Source of the DNA: Pseudescherichia sp031998825
GTDB lineage: Bacteria > Pseudomonadota > Gammaproteobacteria > Enterobacterales > Enterobacteriaceae
Assembly: GCF_031998825.1 (NCBI RefSeq)
Contig: NZ_DAMACX010000004.1
Span: 1-64,000, forward strand
DNA: 64,000 bases
Direction: 5' to 3'
Notes under the pieces: model-generated
What the model saw: the letters and a program-made list of their open reading frames with translations, nothing else
What the model was told of the DNA's origin: nothing
Database searches by the model: none
Shown: positions 17,774-26,024 of the stretch, piece after piece
How positions within the stretch are numbered: the first letter of the stretch is position 1
How the letters are laid out: each line of letters opens with the position of its first letter
Made by a program: the position numbers and the translations under genes

Positions 17774-18060
17774 CACATGCGTTAAAGTGACATATTTCCC
17801 TTATCATTATTGCTCCATAAGATAATCCGCATCAAAAAAAGCGCCTTAAAAATGAATAATCATCAATAACCAGCGTCAAAGTCTGTGCTTTTTTCACTAT
17901 TCAACAATGGCAATTGCACTTTTTAATTTCGCCCCGCTAAAACCCTTGCGCCCGCCTGCGCTTTCCGGCATTTTCTTAATCAAGCAATAAGACAACGCGA
18001 TGACGCAACGTCTGCAAACTCACAACACGAAGCAACATCACAGGGTTAACGGAGAAGGTT

Positions 18061-19722
18061 ATGTGTTCAATTTTTGGCGTACTGGATATTAAAACGGATG
18101 CAGGTGAGCTGCGTAAGAAAGCGCTGGAGCTCTCCCGCCTGATGCGCCATCGCGGCCCTGACTGGTCCGGCGTATACGCAAGCGATAAAGCGATTCTGTC
18201 CCACGAACGTCTCTCTATTGTTGACGTCAACGCTGGCGCACAGCCGCTCTATAACGCCCAAAAAACCCATGCTCTGGCCGTTAACGGTGAAATCTACAAC
18301 CATCAGGCCCTGCGCGCCGAATATGGCGATCGCTACGATTTCCAGACCGGCTCTGACTGCGAAGTTATCCTGGCGCTGTATCAGGAGAAGGGCCCAGAGT
18401 TCCTCGACGAGCTGCAGGGCATGTTCGCCTTCGTTCTCTACGATAGCGAAAAAGATGCCTACCTGATTGGCCGCGACCATATCGGTATCATCCCGCTGTA
18501 TATGGGCTACGACGAGCACGGCAACATGTACGTGGCGTCTGAAATGAAAGCCCTGGTACCGGTCTGCCGCACCATCAAAGAGTTCCCGGCGGGTAGCTAC
18601 CTGTGGAGCCAGGACGGTGAGATCCGCAGCTACTACCAGCGCGACTGGTTTGAGTACGATGCGGTAAAAGACAACGTGACTGACAAAGCCGAGCTGCGCA
18701 AGGCGCTGGAAGATGCGGTGAAGAGCCACCTGATGTCAGACGTACCGTACGGCGTGCTGCTCTCCGGTGGTCTCGATTCATCCATTATTTCTGCTATCAC
18801 TAAAAAGTTTGCCGCACGCCGCGTGGAAGATCAGGAGCAGTCAGAAGCCTGGTGGCCGCAGCTGCACTCCTTTGCCGTGGGCCTGGAAGGCGCGCCGGAT
18901 CTGAAAGCGGCCCAGGCGGTTGCTGAACATCTGGGTACCGTGCACCACGAGATCCACTTTACCGTGCAGGAAGGTCTGGACGCCATCCGCGACGTGATCT
19001 ACCACATTGAGACCTATGACGTGACCACCATCCGCGCCTCAACGCCGATGTACCTGATGTCACGTAAGATCAAAGCGATGGGCATCAAGATGGTGCTGTC
19101 GGGTGAAGGCTCTGACGAAGTGTTTGGCGGCTATCTCTACTTCCATAAAGCGCCGGATGCTAAAGAGCTGCATGAAGAGACCGTGCGCAAGCTGCAGGCG
19201 CTGCATATGTTTGACTGCGCCCGCGCCAACAAAGCGATGTCGGCCTGGGGCGTGGAAGCGCGTGTGCCCTTCCTGGATAAAAACTTCCTCGACGTGGCAA
19301 TGCGTATTAACCCGCAGGATAAGATGTGCGGCAACGGCAAAATGGAAAAACATGTGCTGCGTGAGTGCTTCGAATCCTACCTGCCGGCAAGCGTAGCATG
19401 GCGTCAGAAGGAGCAGTTCTCTGATGGCGTAGGCTACAGCTGGATCGACACCCTGAAAGAGGTGGCAGCACAGCAGGTGAGCGACCAGCAGCTGGAGACC
19501 GCCAGCTACCGCTTCCCGTACAACACGCCGACCTCTAAAGAGGCGTACCTGTACCGTGAAGTCTTTGAAGAGCTGTTCCCGGTTGCCAGCGCTGCCGAAT
19601 GCGTACCGGGCGGTCCGTCCGTCGCCTGCTCCTCTGCCAAAGCGATTGAGTGGGATGAAGCGTTTAAAACCATGAACGATCCATCAGGCCGTGCGGTAGG
19701 CGTTCACCAGTCTGCCTACTGA
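18061..19722 (+). CDS. asnB: Asparagine synthetase B (glutamine-hydrolysing)
   Basis: A 553-residue enzyme (E. coli AsnB 554). Cys2 of MCSIFG is the glutaminase nucleophile of the N-terminal Ntn domain (about 1-190). The C-terminal synthetase domain carries the ATP pyrophosphatase loop LLSGGLDSS near 234. It makes asparagine from aspartate, glutamine and ATP. GGAGAAGG lies before the ATG. The upstream 330 bp after the structured element are AT-rich and must hold its promoter. Confidence 0.97.
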   Translation: MCSIFGVLDIKTDAGELRKKALELSRLMRHRGPDWSGVYASDKAILSHERLSIVDVNAGAQPLYNAQKTHALAVNGEIYNHQALRAEYGDRYDFQTGSDCEVILALYQEKGPEFLDELQGMFAFVLYDSEKDAYLIGRDHIGIIPLYMGYDEHGNMYVASEMKALVPVCRTIKEFPAGSYLWSQDGEIRSYYQRDWFEYDAVKDNVTDKAELRKALEDAVKSHLMSDVPYGVLLSGGLDSSIISAITKKFAARRVEDQEQSEAWWPQLHSFAVGLEGAPDLKAAQAVAEHLGTVHHEIHFTVQEGLDAIRDVIYHIETYDVTTIRASTPMYLMSRKIKAMGIKMVLSGEGSDEVFGGYLYFHKAPDAKELHEETVRKLQALHMFDCARANKAMSAWGVEARVPFLDKNFLDVAMRINPQDKMCGNGKMEKHVLRECFESYLPASVAWRQKEQFSDGVGYSWIDTLKEVAAQQVSDQQLETASYRFPYNTPTSKEAYLYREVFEELFPVASAAECVPGGPSVACSSAKAIEWDEAFKTMNDPSGRAVGVHQSAY

Positions 19723-19744
19723 TAGATAAAGTAGCGTGATAATA

Positions 19745-19769
19745 GCGGGTCCTGCGGGACCCGTTTTTG
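19745..19769 (+). terminator. asnB terminator
   Basis: CGGGTCC / GGACCCG stem with loop TGCG followed by TTTTT, 24 bp after the asnB stop codon. Confidence 0.85.
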
Positions 19770-19894
19770 TTGGTTTTGATCCTGTTATCTCTCAATTAAA
19801 ATCAAGATATAACCAATAATTGCCGAATTATACGCCAGGCTGTTCGCAACCTAACCAAACAGTCACATTCCGGCAATTTTCGATGAAAAAGGTG

Positions 19895-19923
19895 TTGACG
19901 CTGAAAGGCCCAATACGCATAAT
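19895..19923 (+). promoter_or_regulatory. tRNA operon promoter
   Basis: TTGACG and CATAAT are separated by exactly 17 bp, followed by the GC-rich discriminator GCGCCCC, typical of stable-RNA promoters under stringent control. The first tRNA starts 40 bp downstream. Confidence 0.85.
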
Positions 19924-19962
19924 GCGCCCCGCAACGCCGATAAGGTAACGCGAAAAAAAGAG

Positions 19963-20039
19963 GGCTACGTAGCTCAGCTGGTTAGAGCACATCACTCATA
20001 ATGATGGGGTCACAGGTTCGAATCCCGTCGTAGCCACCA
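19963..20039 (+). tRNA. metT: tRNA-Met (CAT), elongator
   Basis: A 77-nt cloverleaf with acceptor GGCTACG/CGTAGCC, anticodon loop CTCATAA (anticodon CAT) and encoded CCA. The acceptor starts with a paired G, so it is elongator rather than initiator tRNA. First of six tRNAs in one transcript. Confidence 0.95.
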
Positions 20040-20048
20040 TCTTTTTTT

Positions 20049-20133
20049 GCGGGAGTGGCGAAATTGGTAGACGCACCAGATTTAGGTTCTGGCGCCGCAA
20101 GGTGTGCGAGTTCAAGTCTCGCCTCCCGCACCA
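20049..20133 (+). tRNA. leuW: tRNA-Leu (TAG)
   Basis: An 85-nt class II tRNA with a long variable arm, anticodon TAG in GATTTAGGTTC, acceptor GCGGGAG/CTCCCGC and encoded CCA. Same position as E. coli leuW. Confidence 0.95.
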
Positions 20134-20155
20134 TTCCCAGTAAGCGTTGCACGGA

Positions 20156-20230
20156 TGGGGTATCGCCAAGCGGTAAGGCACCGGTTTTTGATACCGGCAT
20201 TCCCTGGTTCGAATCCAGGTACCCCAGCCA
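20156..20230 (+). tRNA. glnU: tRNA-Gln (TTG)
   Basis: A 75-nt tRNA, acceptor TGGGGTA/TACCCCA, anticodon TTG in TTTTTGATA, encoded CCA. E. coli has two adjacent TTG copies (glnU, glnW); only one is present here. Confidence 0.93.
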
Positions 20231-20285
20231 CTTTTTTCGACTCTCGTGTTAACACGTTTGTCTTGAGTAATTAGCAGTACAATTT

Positions 20286-20359
20286 GGCTACTTAGCTCAG
20301 CTGGTTAGAGCACATCACTCATAATGATGGGGTCACAGGTTCGATTCCCGTAGTAGCCA
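20286..20359 (+). tRNA. metU: tRNA-Met (CAT) without encoded CCA
   Basis: The acceptor GGCTACT pairs with AGTAGCC, the anticodon loop CTCATAA is intact, and the discriminator is A20359. The next three bases read CTC instead of CCA, unlike the other five tRNAs of the cluster. The cloverleaf is otherwise sound, so it may be functional after CCA addition by nucleotidyltransferase, or be a decaying copy. Confidence 0.85.
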
Positions 20360-20407
20360 CTCTATTCTGATGAGTATCGTTAAGATGCTTATGACGTAAA
20401 AAATTGT

Positions 20408-20482
20408 TGGGGTATCGCCAAGCGGTAAGGCACTGGATTCTGATTCCAGCATTCCGAGGTTCGAATCCTCGTACCCCAGCCA
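20408..20482 (+). tRNA. glnV: tRNA-Gln (CTG), copy 1
   Basis: A 75-nt tRNA with anticodon CTG in ATTCTGATT, acceptor TGGGGTA/TACCCCA and encoded CCA. Identical to the copy at 20520. Confidence 0.93.
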
Positions 20483-20519
20483 ATTTAAAAAGACGTTTGC
20501 TCACGCGAACGCACCCTGT

Positions 20520-20594
20520 TGGGGTATCGCCAAGCGGTAAGGCACTGGATTCTGATTCCAGCATTCCGAGGTTCGAATCCTCGTACCCCAGCCA
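20520..20594 (+). tRNA. glnX: tRNA-Gln (CTG), copy 2
   Basis: Identical in sequence to the preceding tRNA-Gln (CTG), including CCA. It is the last tRNA of the transcript, 9 bp before the terminator region. Confidence 0.93.
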
Positions 20595-20602
20595 CATAAA
20601 AC

Positions 20603-20631
20603 AAAAAAGCTCGCTTCGGCGGGCTTTTTTG
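20603..20631. terminator. Bidirectional terminator of the tRNA operon and ubiF
   Basis: AGCTCGC / GCGGGCT (one T-G pair) closed by TTCG, with six A before and six T after. It serves the tRNA transcript on plus and ubiF on minus. Confidence 0.85.
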
Positions 20632-20680
20632 TTTTTGTGCTTTTACCAGATTGCTGTGCCGGGTTGCCCCGGCATCATCG

Positions 20681-21856
20681 TTACAGGCCTAGCGCATACT
20701 TCAGCGCCTGCGTTTTCAGCATCCCGGCGCGCTGGGCGGCCATCAGCCCCATGTTACGCAGCACGCGCAGCGGACCGAGGTTATTGCTAAATCCGGCATA
20801 GAAGAGATCCATGCCGCTCTGCATAATATAGTTGTCCATCATCCGCCGCGTCTGGTAGCGCTTAAGCACGCGCTGGCTGGCCCACTCCTCGCCCTGGCTG
20901 CGCGCAGTCGTTAACACCTCCAACAGCGCATCTACGTCGCGATAGCCAAGGTTCACCCCCTGCCCCGCCAGCGGGTGGATCGTGTGGGCGGCGTCACCCA
21001 CCAGCGCCAGCCCCGGCTTCACATATTGCAAAGCGTGGCGGCGGGTCAGCGGGAAGGCACCGGCAGCAACCGGCGTTACCTTACCCAGCCGCGCCGGGAA
21101 GAACTTCTCAATCTCTCTTTGCAGCTGCGGCATGGTCAGGGTGCGCAGCTGGCGAATGCGCGCCGGGGTGTCGTACCACACCAGCGACGCCCAGCGATCG
21201 AACAGCGGCAGGAAGGCGTGCGGTCCGTGCGGGGTAAACTGCTGCCAGGTGCTGTCGCCGGGATCCTTCTCACACTCAACGGTGATGAGCATACAGGACT
21301 GCTGATACTGCCAGGCGTGAACGCCAATTCCCGCCCACTGTCGCACCTGGGAGTTTGCGCCGTCTGCGCCAATCACCAGCCTGGCCAGCAGCGTCTCGTC
21401 ATTGTCAAACACCAGCTCATGCTGATGACCATGAGCGTGCATCGCCTTAAGCATTGCCGGGGCGCGCAGCGTCACCTGCGGATGGGCCTCCAGCGCCTCC
21501 CACAGCGCACGTTGCAGCACGTTATTCTCAACCATATAGCCCAGCTGCGGCAGCTTAACATCGCTGGCATCAAAGACCACGTGGGCGTTCTCCCACTCCC
21601 AGGTCTCCAGCCTGCGCCAGGGATGGCAGCGCATCGCCAGCACGCTGTCCCAGACGCCCAGCCCGCGCAGCAGTGCCACAGATGCGGTGCTTATCGCAGA
21701 AATGCGCACGTCCGGCGCTATACTGGCGTCAAACGCAGGGGGAGCGGCCTGCTCAATCACCGTGACCGCAAAACCATGCTGCGCCAGGCCAAGGGCCAGC
21801 GCGCTGCCGACCATCCCGCCGCCAACTACGGCTACTTCAGTTGGTTGATTTATCAT
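20681..21856 (-). CDS. ubiF: 3-demethoxyubiquinol 3-hydroxylase
   Basis: A 391-residue FAD-dependent monooxygenase of the UbiH/UbiF/VisC family. The N-terminal dinucleotide loop VAVVGGGMVGSALALGLA, a DG motif (GADGANSQVR) and the second FAD motif ALVGDAAHTIHPLAGQGVNLG are all present. It catalyses an aerobic ring hydroxylation late in ubiquinone synthesis. The ATG at 21856 was preferred over the TTG at 21862 because AAGGAC is correctly spaced and the length then equals E. coli UbiF. Confidence 0.95.
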   Translation of the reverse strand: MINQPTEVAVVGGGMVGSALALGLAQHGFAVTVIEQAAPPAFDASIAPDVRISAISTASVALLRGLGVWDSVLAMRCHPWRRLETWEWENAHVVFDASDVKLPQLGYMVENNVLQRALWEALEAHPQVTLRAPAMLKAMHAHGHQHELVFDNDETLLARLVIGADGANSQVRQWAGIGVHAWQYQQSCMLITVECEKDPGDSTWQQFTPHGPHAFLPLFDRWASLVWYDTPARIRQLRTLTMPQLQREIEKFFPARLGKVTPVAAGAFPLTRRHALQYVKPGLALVGDAAHTIHPLAGQGVNLGYRDVDALLEVLTTARSQGEEWASQRVLKRYQTRRMMDNYIMQSGMDLFYAGFSNNLGPLRVLRNMGLMAAQRAGMLKTQALKYALGL

Positions 21857-21996
21857 GGTCAATTGTCCTTATCTGTAATTCCCTTAAGTTTACAGGATTT
21901 TCGTTTTTATGGGGTCGGGAGATGAACTATGGTCAGCGCCCGACCAAAGGATTACAATACGCGGCCTGAAATTCTCGCGTTTAATAGAGCAAGTCG

Positions 21997-23421
21997 ATGA
22001 CCAAAAAACTCCATATTAAAACCTGGGGCTGTCAGATGAACGAGTACGATTCATCGAAGATGGCCGATCTGCTGGATGCTACTCACGGCTATCAGTTGAC
22101 CGACGTGGCGGAAGAGGCGGACTTACTGCTGCTTAACACCTGCTCTATCCGCGAGAAGGCTCAGGAGAAGGTGTTCCATCTGCTCGGGCGCTGGAAACTC
22201 CTGAAAGAGAAGAACCCCGATCTGATTATTGGCGTCGGCGGCTGCGTCGCCTCCCAGGAGGGCGATCTTATTCGCCAGCGCGCCCGCTGCGTCGACATCG
22301 TGTTTGGGCCACAGACCCTGCACCGCCTGCCGGAGATGATCAACTCCGTGCGCGGTAACCGCAGCCCGATTGTCGATATCAGCTTCCCGGAAATCGAAAA
22401 GTTTGACCGCCTGCCGGAGCCGCGTGCCGACGGCCCGACCGCCTTCGTCTCTATCATGGAAGGCTGCAATAAATACTGTACCTACTGCGTGGTGCCCTAT
22501 ACCCGTGGTGAAGAGGTCAGCCGTCCGTGCGACGACATCCTGTTTGAGATCGCCCAGCTGGCGGCGCAGGGCGTGCGTGAAGTTAACCTGCTGGGCCAGA
22601 ACGTTAACGCCTGGCGCGGTGAGAACTACGACGGTACTACCGGCTCGTTTGCCGAGCTGCTGCGCCTGGTGGCCGCCATCGACGGTATCGACCGCATCCG
22701 CTTTACCACCAGCCACCCGATTGAGTTTACCGACGATATCATTGAGGTCTACCGCGATACGCCAGAGCTGGTGAGCTTCCTGCACCTGCCGGTACAGAGC
22801 GGCGCGGATCGCGTCCTGAACCTGATGGGCCGGACCCATACCGCGCTAGAGTACAAAGCGATTATCCGCAAGCTGCGCGCGGCGCGTCCGGATATCCAGA
22901 TCAGCTCCGACTTTATCGTTGGCTTCCCGGGTGAAACCACCCAGGACTTCGAGCAGACCATGAAGTTGATTGCCGAGGTCAACTTCGATGTGAGCTTCAG
23001 CTTTATCTTCTCTGCCCGTCCAGGCACCCCAGCCGCGGATATGGTCGATGACGTGCCGGAAGCGGATAAGAAGCAGCGTCTCTACATTCTGCAGGAGCGC
23101 ATCAACCAGCAGGCGATGGCCTGGAGCCGCAGAATGATCGGCACCACCCAGCGCATCCTGGTGGAAGGCACCTCCCGCAAGAGCATTATGGAGCTGTCCG
23201 GCCGTACCGAGAACAACCGCGTGGTAAACTTCGAGGGTACGCCTGACATGATCGGCAAGTTCGTGGACGTTGAGATCACCGATGTCTATACTAATTCATT
23301 GCGCGGTAACGTTGTGCGCACTGAAGCGGAGATGGGCCTGCGCGTAACCGAAACGCCGGAATCGGTCATTGCCCGCACCCGTAAAGAGAACGAACTGGGC
23401 GTCGGTCTCTACCAGCCCTGA
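21997..23421 (+). CDS. miaB: tRNA-2-methylthio-N6-dimethylallyladenosine synthase
   Basis: A 474-residue methylthiotransferase, the E. coli length. The N-terminal domain has three cluster cysteines (C12, then TCSIRE and GGCVAS), the radical-SAM motif is CNKYCTYC, and a C-terminal TRAM domain follows. It adds the 2-methylthio group to i6A37 of tRNAs reading UNN codons. It diverges from ubiF across 140 bp. Transcription stops at the hairpin at 23429. Confidence 0.97.
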   Translation: MTKKLHIKTWGCQMNEYDSSKMADLLDATHGYQLTDVAEEADLLLLNTCSIREKAQEKVFHLLGRWKLLKEKNPDLIIGVGGCVASQEGDLIRQRARCVDIVFGPQTLHRLPEMINSVRGNRSPIVDISFPEIEKFDRLPEPRADGPTAFVSIMEGCNKYCTYCVVPYTRGEEVSRPCDDILFEIAQLAAQGVREVNLLGQNVNAWRGENYDGTTGSFAELLRLVAAIDGIDRIRFTTSHPIEFTDDIIEVYRDTPELVSFLHLPVQSGADRVLNLMGRTHTALEYKAIIRKLRAARPDIQISSDFIVGFPGETTQDFEQTMKLIAEVNFDVSFSFIFSARPGTPAADMVDDVPEADKKQRLYILQERINQQAMAWSRRMIGTTQRILVEGTSRKSIMELSGRTENNRVVNFEGTPDMIGKFVDVEITDVYTNSLRGNVVRTEAEMGLRVTETPESVIARTRKENELGVGLYQP

Positions 23422-23428
23422 TCCCCCC

Positions 23429-23457
23429 GGCCTGCTCCTCCGGCAGGCCTTGTTTTT
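23429..23457 (+). terminator. miaB terminator
   Basis: GGCCTGC / GCAGGCC stem followed by TTGTTTTTT, starting eight bases after the miaB stop codon. Confidence 0.8.
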
Positions 23458-23516
23458 TCCGCCCATCGCCCCCATATCCCTATTCCATCCGGCCAGTCAG
23501 GTAAAAGAGGAATCGA

Positions 23517-24569
23517 TTGAATACTGAAACCCGTGAAATCACCCTTGAACCAGCTGACAATGCCCGTCTGCTGAGTTTATGCGGCCCGTTTGACGACAAC
23601 ATCAAACAGCTTGAACGTCGACTGGGCATCGAAATTAACCGCCGTGATAGCCACTTTAAACTCACCGGACGTACGATTAGCGTGAACGCCGCCGCCGATA
23701 TTCTGCGCAGCCTCTATGTTGATACCGCCCCGATGCGCGGCCAAACCCAGGATATTGAACCCGAGCAGATCCATCTGGCAATCAAAGAAGCCCGCGTGCT
23801 TGAGCAGAGCGCCGAGAGCGTGCCGGAGTACGGCAAAGCGGTCAATATCAAAACCAAGCGCGGGGTTATCAAACCGCGTACGCCAAACCAGGCGCAGTAT
23901 ATTGCCAATATTCTCGATCATGACATCACCTTCGGCGTTGGGCCGGCCGGGACAGGGAAAACCTACCTCGCCGTGGCCGCCGCAGTGGATGCGCTGGAGC
24001 GTCAGGACATTCGCCGTATTCTGCTTACCCGTCCGGCGGTAGAGGCCGGGGAGAAGCTCGGCTTCCTGCCAGGCGATCTGAGCCAGAAGGTTGACCCCTA
24101 TCTGCGTCCGCTCTACGACGCTCTGTTTGAGATGCTGGGCTTCGAGAAGGTCGAGAAGCTGATGGAGCGTAACGTGATTGAAGTTGCGCCGCTGGCCTAC
24201 ATGCGCGGCCGCACGCTCAACGACGCCTTTATCATTCTCGATGAGAGCCAGAACACCACCATCGAACAGATGAAGATGTTCCTGACGCGTATCGGCTTTA
24301 ACTCGAAAGCGGTGATCACCGGGGATATCACCCAGGTCGACCTGCCGCGCAGCACCAAGTCCGGCCTGCGCCACGCTATTGAAGTGCTGGCAGAGGTCGA
24401 TGAAATTAGCTTTAACTTCTTCCACAGCGAAGACGTGGTACGCCACCCGGTGGTTGCCCGCATCGTGACCGCCTATGAGGCGTGGGAAGAGACAGAGCAG
24501 AAACGTAAAGCCGAGCTGGCCGCCGAGCGTAAGCGCGAAGCCCAGCATCAGGAGCATGAGCAGAAATGA
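23517..24569 (+). CDS. ybeZ: PhoH-like ATPase YbeZ
   Basis: A 350-residue P-loop protein with Walker A GVGPAGTGKTYL near 139-150 and Walker B AFIILDESQN. The PhoH family pairs an ATPase (probably helicase-like) with YbeY in RNA maturation. It starts at a TTG (23517), supported by AAGAGGA and by identity to the E. coli N-terminus. It overlaps ybeY by 4 bp and begins the ybeZ-ybeY-ybeX-lnt operon, which is heat-inducible in E. coli. Confidence 0.94.
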   Translation: MNTETREITLEPADNARLLSLCGPFDDNIKQLERRLGIEINRRDSHFKLTGRTISVNAAADILRSLYVDTAPMRGQTQDIEPEQIHLAIKEARVLEQSAESVPEYGKAVNIKTKRGVIKPRTPNQAQYIANILDHDITFGVGPAGTGKTYLAVAAAVDALERQDIRRILLTRPAVEAGEKLGFLPGDLSQKVDPYLRPLYDALFEMLGFEKVEKLMERNVIEVAPLAYMRGRTLNDAFIILDESQNTTIEQMKMFLTRIGFNSKAVITGDITQVDLPRSTKSGLRHAIEVLAEVDEISFNFFHSEDVVRHPVVARIVTAYEAWEETEQKRKAELAAERKREAQHQEHEQK

Positions 24570-25033
24570 GTTCGGTAATCCTCGATTTACAGCTGGCGTG
24601 TGATGACGCGAGCGGCCTGCCAGACGAAGCACAGTTTCAGGGCTGGCTGAACGCGGTTATCCCGCAGTTTCAGGAGGAGTCCGAAGTGACGATCCGCCTC
24701 GTAGATGAGGCGGAGAGCCACGAGCTTAATCTGACCTATCGCGGCAAGGACAAGCCCACCAACGTGCTCTCGTTCCCGTTTGAGGCCCCGCCGGGTATTG
24801 AACTGCCGCTGCTTGGCGACCTGATTATCTGCCGCCAGGTAGTAGAGCAGGAGGCGAAAGAGCAGGGAAAACCGCTGGAGGCGCACTGGGCGCACATGGT
24901 GGTGCATGGCAGTCTGCATCTGCTGGGCTACGATCATATTGAAGATGACGAGGCCGAAGAGATGGAGAGCCTGGAAACAGAGATAATGCTTGCTCTGGGC
25001 TATGAGGATCCGTACATTGCCGAGAAGGAGTAG
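24566..25033 (+). CDS. ybeY: Endoribonuclease/rRNA maturation factor YbeY
   Basis: A 155-residue UPF0054 metalloprotein. The zinc motif H-x3-H-x5-H is seen as HGSLHLLGYDH near 114-124. It is required for 16S rRNA 3'-end processing and 70S quality control. The ATG overlaps the ybeZ stop by 4 bp, so translation is coupled. Confidence 0.96.
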   Translation: MSSVILDLQLACDDASGLPDEAQFQGWLNAVIPQFQEESEVTIRLVDEAESHELNLTYRGKDKPTNVLSFPFEAPPGIELPLLGDLIICRQVVEQEAKEQGKPLEAHWAHMVVHGSLHLLGYDHIEDDEAEEMESLETEIMLALGYEDPYIAEKE

Positions 25034-25120
25034 CCGGTAGCCCGGCTGCCCCTGAGCCGTCTGGCGCTGCGTTTACGCGCCGGACAACACATTTATTAAC
25101 ATGAGAACCCATACGACGCC

Positions 25121-26002
25121 ATGAGCGACGACAATTCACACAGTAGCGACCCCCTTAACAGCAGCAAAAAGGGATTCTTCTCCCTCTTACTGAGCCAGCT
25201 CTTTCACGGCGAACCAAAGAACCGTGACGAACTTCTGGCGCTGATCCGTGACTCCGGGCAGAACGAGCTTATCGATGAAGATACGCGCGACATGCTGGAA
25301 GGGGTGATGGATATTGCCGACCAGCGCGTTCGCGACATCATGATCCCCCGCTCGCAGATGATCACCCTGAAACGTAATCAGACGCTGGATGAGTGCCTCG
25401 ATGTCATTATCGAGTCCGCCCACTCCCGCTTCCCGGTGATCAGCGAAGATAAGGACCATATCGAAGGGATTTTGATGGCCAAGGATCTGCTGCCCTTTAT
25501 GCGCAGCGATGCCGAAGCCTTCAGCATGGAAAAAGTGCTTCGTCCGGCGGTTGTCGTTCCGGAGAGCAAACGGGTCGACCGGATGCTGAAAGAGTTCCGC
25601 TCACAGCGCTACCATATGGCGATCGTTATTGATGAGTTTGGCGGCGTCTCGGGCCTCGTGACCATCGAAGATATTCTTGAGCTTATCGTCGGCGAAATTG
25701 AAGATGAGTACGACGAAGAGGAAGATATCGATTTCCGCCAGCTGAGCCGTCACACCTGGACGGTACGCGCCCTGGCCTCCATTGAAGACTTCAATGAGTC
25801 CTTTGGGACCCACTTCAGCGATGAAGAGGTGGATACCATCGGCGGGCTGGTGATGCAGGCCTTTGGTCATCTGCCAGCGCGGGGCGAAGCGATCGATATC
25901 GATGGTTACCAGTTCAAGGTCGCCATGGCCGACAGCCGTCGTATTATTCAGGTTCACGTAAAAATGCCAGAAGACGCAGCGCAGCCTAAACTGGACGAGT
26001 AA
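25121..26002 (+). CDS. ybeX: CNNM/CorC-type CBS-domain protein YbeX
   Basis: A 293-residue cytosolic protein: two CBS domains (about 65-190, including MIPRSQMITL and GVSGLVTIEDILE) and a CorC/HlyC C-terminal domain. It has no membrane segment, unlike full-length CNNM transporters. Family knowledge links it to magnesium homeostasis and ribosome maturation. It lies 87 bp after ybeY and 22 bp before lnt. Confidence 0.94.
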   Translation: MSDDNSHSSDPLNSSKKGFFSLLLSQLFHGEPKNRDELLALIRDSGQNELIDEDTRDMLEGVMDIADQRVRDIMIPRSQMITLKRNQTLDECLDVIIESAHSRFPVISEDKDHIEGILMAKDLLPFMRSDAEAFSMEKVLRPAVVVPESKRVDRMLKEFRSQRYHMAIVIDEFGGVSGLVTIEDILELIVGEIEDEYDEEEDIDFRQLSRHTWTVRALASIEDFNESFGTHFSDEEVDTIGGLVMQAFGHLPARGEAIDIDGYQFKVAMADSRRIIQVHVKMPEDAAQPKLDE

Positions 26003-26024
26003 TCCACCTGGACGAGTAATGTAA

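Noticed and set aside
17149..17807. Open frames of about 100 residues on the minus strand (17149-17451, 17481-17807) and one on plus in the GC-rich block
   Set aside because: They overlap each other's hairpins, have Arg/Pro/Gly-rich composition typical of read-through GC-rich sequence, lack ribosome sites, and show no recognisable domain. Not annotated as genes, though a relic protein cannot be excluded.
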